A stretch of 64,000 bases of DNA from JBFLYZ01 sp040756415 (GTDB lineage Bacteria > Bacteroidota > Bacteroidia > JADZBD01). Position 1 is the first letter of the stretch; each line of letters opens with the position of its first letter. Made by a program: the position numbers and the translations under genes. Positions 1 through 7,132 of this stretch are shown here, one piece after another. The stretch lies in the NCBI GenBank assembly GCA_040756415.1, contig JBFLYZ010000015.1:1-64000 (forward strand), in the 5' to 3' direction. The notes beneath the pieces were generated by a model, which was given only the letters and a program-made list of their open reading frames with translations, did no database searches and was not told the origin of the DNA.

Positions 1-29
1 CGGCAGGCAGCGCCTGCCGGCCTTCTTCG

Positions 30-776
30 TTAATAGTCGTAGCTTCCGCTCATCCTGCGTGTGCGGCTTCTGGGCTGGCTGCCTTCCATGCTGCTTCCGC
101 GGCCCTGGGGGTTTACGCGCATGCTGCTCTCGCCCCTGCGGTTACGTCTGCCGTCACCCGAGGTGGAATAGCTGCCCGAACGCGAAAGGTTCATTCCGCT
201 GCCGCGCCTGCTACGCCTGCTATCGGTCTGGCCTCCGAGGTAACGGCCGCTGTAATCCTCATCATAATCGCTGTCATAGGCGCTTTCATAGTCCTCGTTG
301 CGGTCGTAGTCGGAAGATCCGTAAACATCGGTATCGTAATCCTCGTCCTCGTATTGCCCGCGCATGCCGCCTTCGAACTCGTCATCACCGTAACGGCTGT
401 AGCCGCCTTCGCTGCCCTGGTAGCGGCTGTAGCTGCCACCGCCACCCTGGCCGTAGCGGCCGGTCCGTCTTCCTCCGCCATAGCTGCCCACGCGAGAATA
501 TCCGCCTTCGTATTCCGGGCCTTCGCCATAGCCTGTGTAACCCTGTTCGCCTTCATACTCGTTGTATGCGCCCTGGCCGCCTTCATAGCCTCTCTGCCTG
601 TTCTGGTAGCGGTTGTAGCTTCCGGGATAATCCTGGCTGCTCTGGCGGTTGTAGTCGCTGGTCTCGTAATCGTTGTAATCTTCGTAGTTGTCGTAATCCG
701 AACCGTAGCCGGAGTAGTTCCTGTTGCTGCCGTACTCATTGCGGCCGCGGCTTCTTCTTGGATTTCTGCTTCTCAT
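30..776 (-). CDS. Tyr/Gly/Arg/Ser/Asp-rich low-complexity protein
   Basis: A 248-residue protein built almost entirely from Y, G, R, S, D, E, N and Q. I find no Lys, His, Cys, Trp or Ile and a single Phe. The N-terminus is Arg/Ser-rich. The middle has YG/GGYSRYG-type repeats and acidic tyrosine-rich stretches such as YDNYEDYNDYE. The C-terminal third returns to RRSRR/RGS blocks and ends GSYDY. There is no signal peptide or membrane segment, so a cytoplasmic location is likely. I recognise no family. The composition resembles sticker-and-spacer disordered proteins (Tyr plus Arg) that bind nucleic acid or condense; that is inference. It lies 50 bases downstream of another low-complexity gene on the same strand, so the two may be co-transcribed. 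The long open frames on the other strand are shadows of this biased composition. Confidence 0.7.
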   Translation of the reverse strand: MRSRNPRRSRGRNEYGSNRNYSGYGSDYDNYEDYNDYETSDYNRQSSQDYPGSYNRYQNRQRGYEGGQGAYNEYEGEQGYTGYGEGPEYEGGYSRVGSYGGGRRTGRYGQGGGGSYSRYQGSEGGYSRYGDDEFEGGMRGQYEDEDYDTDVYGSSDYDRNEDYESAYDSDYDEDYSGRYLGGQTDSRRSRRGSGMNLSRSGSYSTSGDGRRNRRGESSMRVNPQGRGSSMEGSQPRSRTRRMSGSYDY

Positions 777-826
777 AGGTGTTGTTTTTAAGGGATTAGT
801 TTTTAAGATTTTTTCATTGAAAAAGG

Positions 827-1501
827 CTAACGGCTGCTCCGGCTGCTGGATGCCCTTGAACGGCTTCTGCCCTGCGTGCGGCCCTGCCCGGAGCGGGAAC
901 GCATGTTTATTCCCGAACGGGAGCGCGTACTGGTGCTGCCACCGGTGCGGTTACGCCTGCCCGTGGCAGTGCCCCGCGGTGAACTTCTCCTGGATGAGGT
1001 GGAAGCGCCTCTGCGGCTGGCGCCTGCGCGCGATGCGCGGCCTCCCATCGAGGCGATGCGCCTTACCTCTGAGCGCGACATGGTAGCGAAACCCCTCCTG
1101 CCACCACGGGTGCCGCGGCCCCTGCGGCTTCCGGCAGAATAGCTGCGCTGGTACCTGCCTTCCCGGTCCTCATCACGTTCATATTCGCGATCGTAATTAT
1201 CATAGCCGTCATAATCCTCATCGGATTCAGCGCTGTACCTTCTGCGACCGTAATCATCCTCCTCATGGTAGCGTCCGTATCCTTCTTCTTCCTCATCGTA
1301 CCTTCCGTAACCGCCATAGCTGCCCGAATCCTCGTAATCGTAGTCGTCCTTACGCTCGTCCTGGTAGTCATCGTCATGGTAATACTCGTAGTCGTCATTG
1401 TAGCGTGAACGGCCTCTGCCGCCTTCGCGCTCGCTAAAGCGCCCGCTGGAATCTCTTCTCCTTCTCTGTGGATGAGATCCCCGTGAACTGGAATGTCTCA
1501 T
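827..1501 (-). CDS. Disordered Arg/Ser-Tyr/Asp protein with a KGG-like motif
   Basis: A 224-residue protein in three blocks: a basic N-terminus (residues 1-35), an acidic tyrosine-rich block with YDDDYEY-type runs (35-125), and an Arg/Ser/Gly-rich C-terminus (125-224). At about residues 137-160 the sequence RRGFATMSRSEVRRIASMGG followed by RAS closely matches the KGG stress-induced motif (GFASMxxxxxxxIAxKGG), with Met-Gly-Gly in place of Lys-Gly-Gly. KGG proteins such as GsiB are small hydrophilic stress proteins. The rest is low complexity like the gene downstream. Function is unknown; a stress-related, nucleic-acid-binding or condensing role is inference. No signal peptide is visible. Confidence 0.7.
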   Translation of the reverse strand: MRHSSSRGSHPQRRRRDSSGRFSEREGGRGRSRYNDDYEYYHDDDYQDERKDDYDYEDSGSYGGYGRYDEEEEGYGRYHEEDDYGRRRYSAESDEDYDGYDNYDREYERDEDREGRYQRSYSAGSRRGRGTRGGRRGFATMSRSEVRRIASMGGRASRAGASRRGASTSSRRSSPRGTATGRRNRTGGSTSTRSRSGINMRSRSGQGRTQGRSRSRASSSRSSR

Positions 1502-1827
1502 AGTGTTGTGGATTTATAGGTTTATAAATGAACGCAAACAAAAGGCAAACGCCATGCCAGCGGTAATTTAACAGCCATACCTGAAAAAACGGTTGGAAGT
1601 GGCGTGAATATAATTCCCCACAGTGCGGGAAGGCGGGGATTGTTTTTCCGGTTTGTTTTTCCATGCGGATTTTTTCCATGTGCTCGGCACGACCAGCCGG
1701 CCGGGCTGCAGGAGCGCTTCTATTGCAGCATCGGCCAGGTAAACGGAGAAAATAATGCCCGCCCGGTGTAATAAGCATCAATGACAATGAGCACCGCGCA
1801 ACTGAGCATGGCGTAAAGGAACAGGGT
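1502..1827. other. Intergenic region without a supported gene
   Basis: This 326-base gap separates the KGG-motif gene from the response regulator, both on the minus strand, and should hold the promoter of the former. An open frame crosses it on the minus strand (1434-1787), but its translation has no recognisable domain and runs into the KGG gene, so I do not call it. I see no convincing hairpin or repeat. Confidence 0.5.
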
Positions 1828-3246
1828 TCAGCTATTGCTGAGCATATTGAAGGCGCGCATTTTATTGTAAAGCGTCTTGCGATCGATATTGAGCAGGTTG
1901 GCAGCGGCCGATTTATTGAAGTTCACCTTTCTCAGCACTTCCAGTATCTTCTCATATTCTGCATTCAGGGCGGCCGATTTCAGCTCGGGCAGGCGCCTGC
2001 CTTCCGGTTTTTCATCGTGCAGGTTGAATTTCGACTGAAAGACCATTTCCTGGGGCAGCGTCTCGAGCGTGACCAGGTTCTTGTTGCACAGCAGGGCGGC
2101 ACGCTTGATGACGTTGTTCATCTCACGCAGGTTGCCGGGCCAATTATGTTCCAGGAATATCTTCTGTACCTCGGGCGAGAAACCTTCTATGGTCTTGCCC
2201 AGGTCGTTGTTGGCGCACTGCAGGAAAAAATCGGCAAAGATCAGGATGTCATCGCTTCGTTCGCGCAGGGCGGGAAGGTCGATGGAGAATTCATTGAAGC
2301 GGTGATACAGGTCTTCCCTGAACTCGCCTTTGCAGGTAGCCTCGTTGAGCTTCTTATTGGATGCAACCAGGATGCGGATGTCTACGTTTATTTCCTTCGA
2401 TGAGCCCAGCCTGCGGATCTTTCTTTCCTGGATCACGCGCAGGAGCGATACCTGGATGTCGTAAGGCAGGTTGGTGATCTCATCCAGGAAGATGGTGCCG
2501 TGGTTGGCCAGCTCGAACTGCCCTACCTTCGATTGGAGGGCCCCGGTAAAGGCGCCTTTTTCATGACCGAACAGCTCGCTGCCCGCCAGCTCTTTGGTGA
2601 GCGCACCGCAATCGACCGCTATGAAGGGCATGTTTCGCCTGGGACTGGCCGCGTGTATGCTATAGGCGACCGATTCCTTTCCCGTCCCGCTCTCGCCATA
2701 AATGATAACGGAATAATTGGTAGAGGCAACCAGCTTGATCTGGCCTTGCAGCTTGCGGGCCTCCTTGCTCTTGCCTACAATGTAAACGCGGTTGTTATTG
2801 GTCCTGCGTATCTGCTCCTCAGCAACAGCGAACTCGCGCATGGGATCGGCTGAGGGTTCATGTGAAGTACCTTCGGCCGACAGGGTTCTGTTCTGCAGCG
2901 TTTGTTCCACCAGCATCATGATCTCTTCAGGCAGCAGCGGCTTGGTAATATAGTCAATGGCGCCCATCTTGATCACATCTACGGCTATTTTCACATTGGA
3001 ATACCCCGTAATGATAATGACCGGCACGTTCGGCCGCACCTCTTTGATCTTCCGCAGCATTTTCTTTCCGTCCGTATCCGGGAGCCGGAAATCGCAGAAA
3101 ATAATGTCGGGAGTATTTTCTTTGAGGTATTCGAGCGCCACCTTGCCTTTTGTAAAGAAGGTGGAGTCGTGCCCTTTTCGCTGGAACAGCCTGTCGAGGA
3201 GCTGACAGATGTCCATATCATCATCAATAATAAGGAGTTTGGCCAT
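1828..3246 (-). CDS. Sigma-54-dependent response regulator (NtrC family)
   Basis: A 472-residue activator with the full NtrC layout. The receiver (residues 1-120) has acidic residues in LLIIDDDMD, the phosphoacceptor Asp at about 52 (IIFCDFRLPD) and Lys in ITKPL. The AAA+ domain (about 155-395) has Walker A GESGTGKE, the sigma-54 contact loop GAFTGA and Walker B TIFLDEI. A Fis-type helix-turn-helix ends the protein (SAAANLLNIDRKTLYNKM). It activates RNA polymerase-sigma-54 by ATP hydrolysis after phosphorylation. No histidine kinase gene is adjacent, so it is an orphan here and its targets are unknown. The start ATG gives the standard receiver beginning MAKLLIIDDD. Confidence 0.93.
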   Translation of the reverse strand: MAKLLIIDDDMDICQLLDRLFQRKGHDSTFFTKGKVALEYLKENTPDIIFCDFRLPDTDGKKMLRKIKEVRPNVPVIIITGYSNVKIAVDVIKMGAIDYITKPLLPEEIMMLVEQTLQNRTLSAEGTSHEPSADPMREFAVAEEQIRRTNNNRVYIVGKSKEARKLQGQIKLVASTNYSVIIYGESGTGKESVAYSIHAASPRRNMPFIAVDCGALTKELAGSELFGHEKGAFTGALQSKVGQFELANHGTIFLDEITNLPYDIQVSLLRVIQERKIRRLGSSKEINVDIRILVASNKKLNEATCKGEFREDLYHRFNEFSIDLPALRERSDDILIFADFFLQCANNDLGKTIEGFSPEVQKIFLEHNWPGNLREMNNVIKRAALLCNKNLVTLETLPQEMVFQSKFNLHDEKPEGRRLPELKSAALNAEYEKILEVLRKVNFNKSAAANLLNIDRKTLYNKMRAFNMLSNS

Positions 3247-3437
3247 ACGTTTTCGTTCACTTAGAAGCGATCAGCCTGTTTTTGCCCGTTTTGGAGCGGC
3301 TGACCCGGATTCGGTGTAGCGAATTTATGCCAAGCCCCTGCCTCCCTGCCTTATATTCGGTAAGACCGAACTTTCAATAGCCCAAAAACCCTAATTCATG
3401 GGTTTGGTACGGGACCGCTAAAGTCCCGCGACAACTA

Positions 3438-5186
3438 TTACCGCGTTCTGTCCCTTTTTTTGCGCTTGGCCTGGGGAACCCTGGCCCCTTTTTCTCGCGC
3501 TTCCGATAAGCCGATGGCGATGGCTTGCTTACGGCTGGTCACTTTGCCTCCTTTGCCTCCTTTGCCGCTTCGCAGGGTACCTCTCTTTCTCCTGCGCATA
3601 GCGCTTTCTACCATTTCCTGGCTTTTTTTTGAATACTTTGCCATATCTGTTCCGGTTTTGGTCAGGTTATCGGTATCATCGTACTGCTTTAACGGGTTTA
3701 CTGCCGGGCCGTTGACCACTTCTCCCATTGCGGTAAAGCGCGAGCCGTGGCAGGGGCAGTCCCATGACTTTTCGCTATCGTTCCATTGCACTACGCAGCC
3801 CAGGTGCGTGCAGGCGGCCTCGAAGGCGTGCAAACGGTTGTGCTCATCCTTGTACACGGCTATCTTTTTCAATCCCTTGCGCATGACTATGCCTTTCTCC
3901 GGCATCAGTTTATCCAGGCTTTCGCCCGGGGTGATCCAGTCGAAATACTGTGCGGTCATGTTCAGCATTTCCCGGATGCGCGTGCCTGCTGCCAGGGGAG
4001 AGTGCCTGTTTGGATCATATATCTTTTCCCACTCGTTATTTCTTCCCATGATCAGGTCGGTGATGAGCATGCCACCCAGCGTGCCATGCGTTATCCCGTT
4101 GCCGGAATCACCGGTTATCACGTAAACGTTCTTTTGCTTGCGGGGGTTATGCCCTATGTAGGCCAGTCCATCGTCAGGTTCCATGACCTGTCCCGACCAT
4201 TTGTAACAGACCTCCCCGACAGGAAAGCGCTCACGGACCCATTCCTCGAGCCGGTTGAAACGTTTGTGTGGGTCGCCTTCCTGGCCGGTCTTATGATCTT
4301 CACCGCCCACGGTCAGGTAATCGTGCTGCCCGTTGCCGCGCGGGTCGATACGGATATAATGGTATGGGTGGCCCGTGTCCCAGTATAAGGCATCCTCCAC
4401 AACACCTTTTGCGATGGCAAAGCTGATCGCGTAGGTACGGTAGGCGGCCATGCGGGTATGCAGGGCAAATAGATTGTTCACGGGCGAATTGGTGGCAATT
4501 ACCACCGACCCGCACTTGACATGATAGTTCTTTGTTTTCACCAGCACCTGCTCTTTCTCCTCTAGCGAGATCATGGGGCTGCGCTCGAATATTTTTCCTC
4601 CTTTCGATGTTATGGCGTTGGCCAGTCCGGCATAGTAGCGCACCGGCTGGAATTTTCCCTGGTTCCGCACGTGTATGCATTTTCCGGTATCGAAGCTGGA
4701 GATGGGCGCCCGCTGGAGCAATTCAGGTTCCTGCAGGCAGGTATCCTTCATAGCATTCAGTTCCCGTTCCAGCTCGTCATCTGGCCGGCCCTCCTGCGCG
4801 AAGAGGTATCCGCTCAGCCGTTTGAAGCCGCATTCTATGCCTTCGCTCCTGGCGGTACGCTCAATGAAGTCAATGGCCTCCGTATGACTTTTCGCGGCAA
4901 GCGATGCGCCTTTTTTCCCGTGATACCGCGCCAGTTGATAGTAACGGTCATCCAGCACGTTCACGATATGGGCCGTGGTGTATGAGCTTTCTCCGCCTGC
5001 AACGGTGCCTTTTTCGAGCACGATCACCGACAGGCCTTCCTGCAGCAGGCAATAGGCGGTGGTCAGCCCTGCGATCCCTGCTCCCACCACGCATACATCG
5101 CATTTCATGTCCATGCTAAGCGGGGAGTAGGAGGGAATGCTTACTCCTTCCTGCCACAGCGATTGAGTGACTTCTTTTTTTCTCAT
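3438..5186 (-). CDS. FAD-dependent oxidoreductase with Rieske domain and DUF6496-like tail
   Basis: A 582-residue fusion. Residues 1-400 are a D-amino-acid-oxidase-like FAD fold (dinucleotide motif VVGAGIAGLTTAYCLL, then GGESSYTTAHI). Residues 420-505 are a Rieske [2Fe-2S] domain with both ligand motifs, CTHLGC and CPCHGSRF, ending GEVVNGPAVNPLKQYD where this family normally stops. From about residue 516 a basic tail begins MAKYSKKSQEMVESAMRRRK and continues to TSRKQAIAIGLSEAREKGA; it matches the small free-standing DUF6496 family. The junction is in frame with no stop, so this is either a true fusion or a separate downstream gene that lost the upstream stop. Substrate unknown; a cytoplasmic redox enzyme. 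It is transcribed alone. Confidence 0.88.
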   Translation of the reverse strand: MRKKEVTQSLWQEGVSIPSYSPLSMDMKCDVCVVGAGIAGLTTAYCLLQEGLSVIVLEKGTVAGGESSYTTAHIVNVLDDRYYQLARYHGKKGASLAAKSHTEAIDFIERTARSEGIECGFKRLSGYLFAQEGRPDDELERELNAMKDTCLQEPELLQRAPISSFDTGKCIHVRNQGKFQPVRYYAGLANAITSKGGKIFERSPMISLEEKEQVLVKTKNYHVKCGSVVIATNSPVNNLFALHTRMAAYRTYAISFAIAKGVVEDALYWDTGHPYHYIRIDPRGNGQHDYLTVGGEDHKTGQEGDPHKRFNRLEEWVRERFPVGEVCYKWSGQVMEPDDGLAYIGHNPRKQKNVYVITGDSGNGITHGTLGGMLITDLIMGRNNEWEKIYDPNRHSPLAAGTRIREMLNMTAQYFDWITPGESLDKLMPEKGIVMRKGLKKIAVYKDEHNRLHAFEAACTHLGCVVQWNDSEKSWDCPCHGSRFTAMGEVVNGPAVNPLKQYDDTDNLTKTGTDMAKYSKKSQEMVESAMRRRKRGTLRSGKGGKGGKVTSRKQAIAIGLSEAREKGARVPQAKRKKRDRTR

Positions 5187-5430
5187 AGTAACGATAAATA
5201 TTTTCCGGTATGCTAATCATGTGCCAGAATGTTCCGGGAATGGCTGCCCTGCGCCAGGTGTGTTACGGTCAGGTGCCGGCTTCTCACTCTGTGCAATTAA
5301 ATACACATCCGGCCGCGAATTTGATTCCAACAATCGTTTGAATGCTAATCATTTGACCGGCACGCGCAAAGCGGCATGATTGTTTAGTAGTTGATGCAAG
5401 CCCCAAACAATTAACCTAAAATCTTAAATC

Positions 5431-5604
5431 ATGAAAAAATCAGGATCAAAATCAAGAACAAGGGCCTCATCATCTTCGCGTAAGTCGAGGACCGGAGAGG
5501 GCAGCCGCACGAGCTCATCGCGTACTTCTGTGCGTTCTCGCTCCGGCTCAGGGACCCGCAGCCGCACGCGCAGGCTGGGTATCTTCAGCCGTAATGAGGA
5601 TTAG
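5431..5604 (+). CDS. Small Ser/Arg-rich basic peptide (57 aa)
   Basis: An ATG frame of 57 codons plus stop, starting MKKSGSKSRTRASSSSRKSR and ending RLGIFSRNED. It is almost wholly Ser, Arg, Thr and Gly with RS-type dipeptides, much like the C-terminal block of the KGG-motif protein at 827-1501. The next gene on the same strand begins 36 bases downstream, so they may share a transcript. It could be a nucleoid- or RNA-binding peptide by charge; function unknown. It falls below common ORF length cut-offs. The clear start and stop, and composition shared with neighbours, support it. Confidence 0.6.
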   Translation: MKKSGSKSRTRASSSSRKSRTGEGSRTSSSRTSVRSRSGSGTRSRTRRLGIFSRNED

Positions 5605-5640
5605 AGAATCAGGGAAAATTAACCACATAAAAACAGGCGC

Positions 5641-6120
5641 ATGAAAAACCAGAATAATAATAAAAAGAACCAGCCCGCTGAGAATAACCAGGAGGGCACC
5701 GAGAACAAGCAGCCCACCGGCCCGTTCGGTCAAAAGAACAAAGGCCAGGGCGGAACTACAACCGAGGAAAACAGGAAAAGGACCCGTATTCAGAAGCAGG
5801 CGCCTTCGCTGAACCAGCCCCAGGGCAAGAACCAGCCCCAGGGCAAGCAGCAGAACAACCCGCAGGGCCAGGACCAGCAAAACCAAGACCAGCAGCAAAA
5901 GCAAACGCCCAACGCGCAGGACCGGAACCGCGAGGATGAGTCGGATGTAGACATACAGGACCAGAACTACGAAACCACTGAAAAGCAGGATGAGGATGCG
6001 AAGAATGAGGAAAACGATGAGATGGATTCGGAAAAGAAGAAGTACAATCCCGACAAGACGGACCCGGATCAGGACAATGATCCTACTATAAACGAATCGA
6101 ACGATAAGACAACCGGATAG
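5641..6120 (+). CDS. Gln/Asn-rich intrinsically disordered protein
   Basis: A 159-residue hydrophilic protein with a Gln/Asn/Lys-rich first half (repeats of NQPQGK and QNQDQQQK) and an acidic second half (DEDAKNEENDEMDSEKKK). There are no hydrophobic core segments, signal peptide or membrane span. I recognise no family. It sits in the same stress/storage neighbourhood as the Ser/Arg peptide, the DUF6496-like fusion and the cyanophycin genes. A role as a hydrophilic stress protein is inference from composition. It is followed by a strong hairpin terminator. Confidence 0.65.
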   Translation: MKNQNNNKKNQPAENNQEGTENKQPTGPFGQKNKGQGGTTTEENRKRTRIQKQAPSLNQPQGKNQPQGKQQNNPQGQDQQNQDQQQKQTPNAQDRNREDESDVDIQDQNYETTEKQDEDAKNEENDEMDSEKKKYNPDKTDPDQDNDPTINESNDKTTG

Positions 6121-6147
6121 GAATAAGCGATTATTCCTTTACGGATG

Positions 6148-6190
6148 TAAACGGAAAGCGCCCCCTCTGAACAAGGGGGTTTTCCGTTTT
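6148..6190. terminator. Bidirectional intrinsic terminator
   Basis: The inverted repeat AACGGAAA-GCG-CCCCCT / AGGGGG-TTTTCCGTT has a 7-base loop. It sits between the end of the disordered-protein gene (plus strand) and the end of the cyanophycinase gene (minus strand), so it could serve both convergent transcripts. Confidence 0.75.
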
Positions 6191-6241
6191 CAAAGACTCT
6201 GATCTTCACAGGCGCATTCACATGCGCAGCAAGCAGGCAGA

Positions 6242-7123
6242 TCAGGCGAGTTTCCCGGGGATCTCTTCCTTTTTGGGAATGATAAAGCGTCTTTCCTTGA
6301 TCAGGTATCCGTCACCGCGGGCGAGTACATGCACCCGCAGGTTTTCCACGCACAGGGGTGTGTACTCTTCGGCATAGGTAATATTGGTGTGCCCCATTTT
6401 CTTGCCGTCAATGATGATGACCATGCCGGAGCCGCGGCACTCGGCCTTATTGCCTTTTGTGATAATGAGCGCGGTGTCCTCACCCAACCCGATACCGGTG
6501 CAGGTAGGGTTCATGATGATGGCTTGTGCCAGGCGGCCGAACCGGCCCCGTTTCACGAAATGCGTGTCGATGATGCAATTGTCGATCAGCCCGAAGCCCG
6601 ATGTGATCTTCACATCGCCTTTGAGCATGGCCTCGTGGCTCTGGCCGGAATAGATCATGAGCTTCGACATAACCATGGCGCCTGCGCTGGTGCCCGCCAC
6701 GATAAAATCCTTGTCTTCGCGGTACCTGCGCATGATGGTTGCGATAATATCGGTTCCGCCCAGGATGGTGGTGAGGCGGAACTGGTCGCCACCGGTGAAA
6801 AGCACCACGTGTGTTTTCTCTATGCGTTTGATATAAGCGGGATCGCTTGCCTCTTCTTTGCTTTGTATGCTGATGTGATGTATGTTCTGGAAACCGATCT
6901 TCCTGAAAGCGTTGATATACGCTCGGCTCATTTCTTCGGGCTCAGCGGTGGCGGTAGTGATGATCTCGATGCGATGCTCTTTGCTTTTTTCAGGAGGTAG
7001 CAGCTCCCCGAGGATCTCGTAATGCTTGAAGTTCTTATTCTTTCCCTTAATATCGGGCACCCTGTAGCCTTCGCCCCAGTCTTCCGCCCCGCCAATGATA
7101 AGCAGTCTGCCCTTTGGTCTCAT
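6242..7123 (-). CDS. cphB: Cyanophycinase
   Basis: A 293-residue serine peptidase of family S51 (class-I glutamine amidotransferase-like fold). It cleaves cyanophycin, the Asp-Arg polymer, to beta-Asp-Arg dipeptides. Supporting motifs are the N-terminal RLLIIGGAED, the FTGGDQFRL motif, and the nucleophile elbow GTSAGAM with Ser at about residue 146. There is no signal peptide, so it is the intracellular type. The gene begins 9 bases after the cyanophycin synthetase gene on the same strand, forming a two-gene synthesis/mobilisation operon. Confidence 0.92.
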   Translation of the reverse strand: MRPKGRLLIIGGAEDWGEGYRVPDIKGKNKNFKHYEILGELLPPEKSKEHRIEIITTATAEPEEMSRAYINAFRKIGFQNIHHISIQSKEEASDPAYIKRIEKTHVVLFTGGDQFRLTTILGGTDIIATIMRRYREDKDFIVAGTSAGAMVMSKLMIYSGQSHEAMLKGDVKITSGFGLIDNCIIDTHFVKRGRFGRLAQAIIMNPTCTGIGLGEDTALIITKGNKAECRGSGMVIIIDGKKMGHTNITYAEEYTPLCVENLRVHVLARGDGYLIKERRFIIPKKEEIPGKLA

Positions 7124-7132
7124 ACGCGTGTT

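Noticed and set aside
59..791. Long plus-strand frames opposite the low-complexity genes, one strongly hydrophobic (354-791)
   Set aside because: They are shadows created by the repeated GGN/TAY codons of the Tyr/Gly-rich protein. The Ala/Val-rich translation mirrors the repeats and is not membrane-protein-like in pattern.
1434..1787. 117-codon minus-strand frame upstream of the KGG-motif gene
   Set aside because: It overlaps the KGG gene in another frame, has no recognisable domain or composition like real neighbours, and covers the likely promoter region.
3410..3428. Hairpin CGGGAC...GTCCCG after the FAD-Rieske gene as a terminator
   Set aside because: The stem is only six pairs with a 7-base loop and no T run on either strand, so I do not call it.
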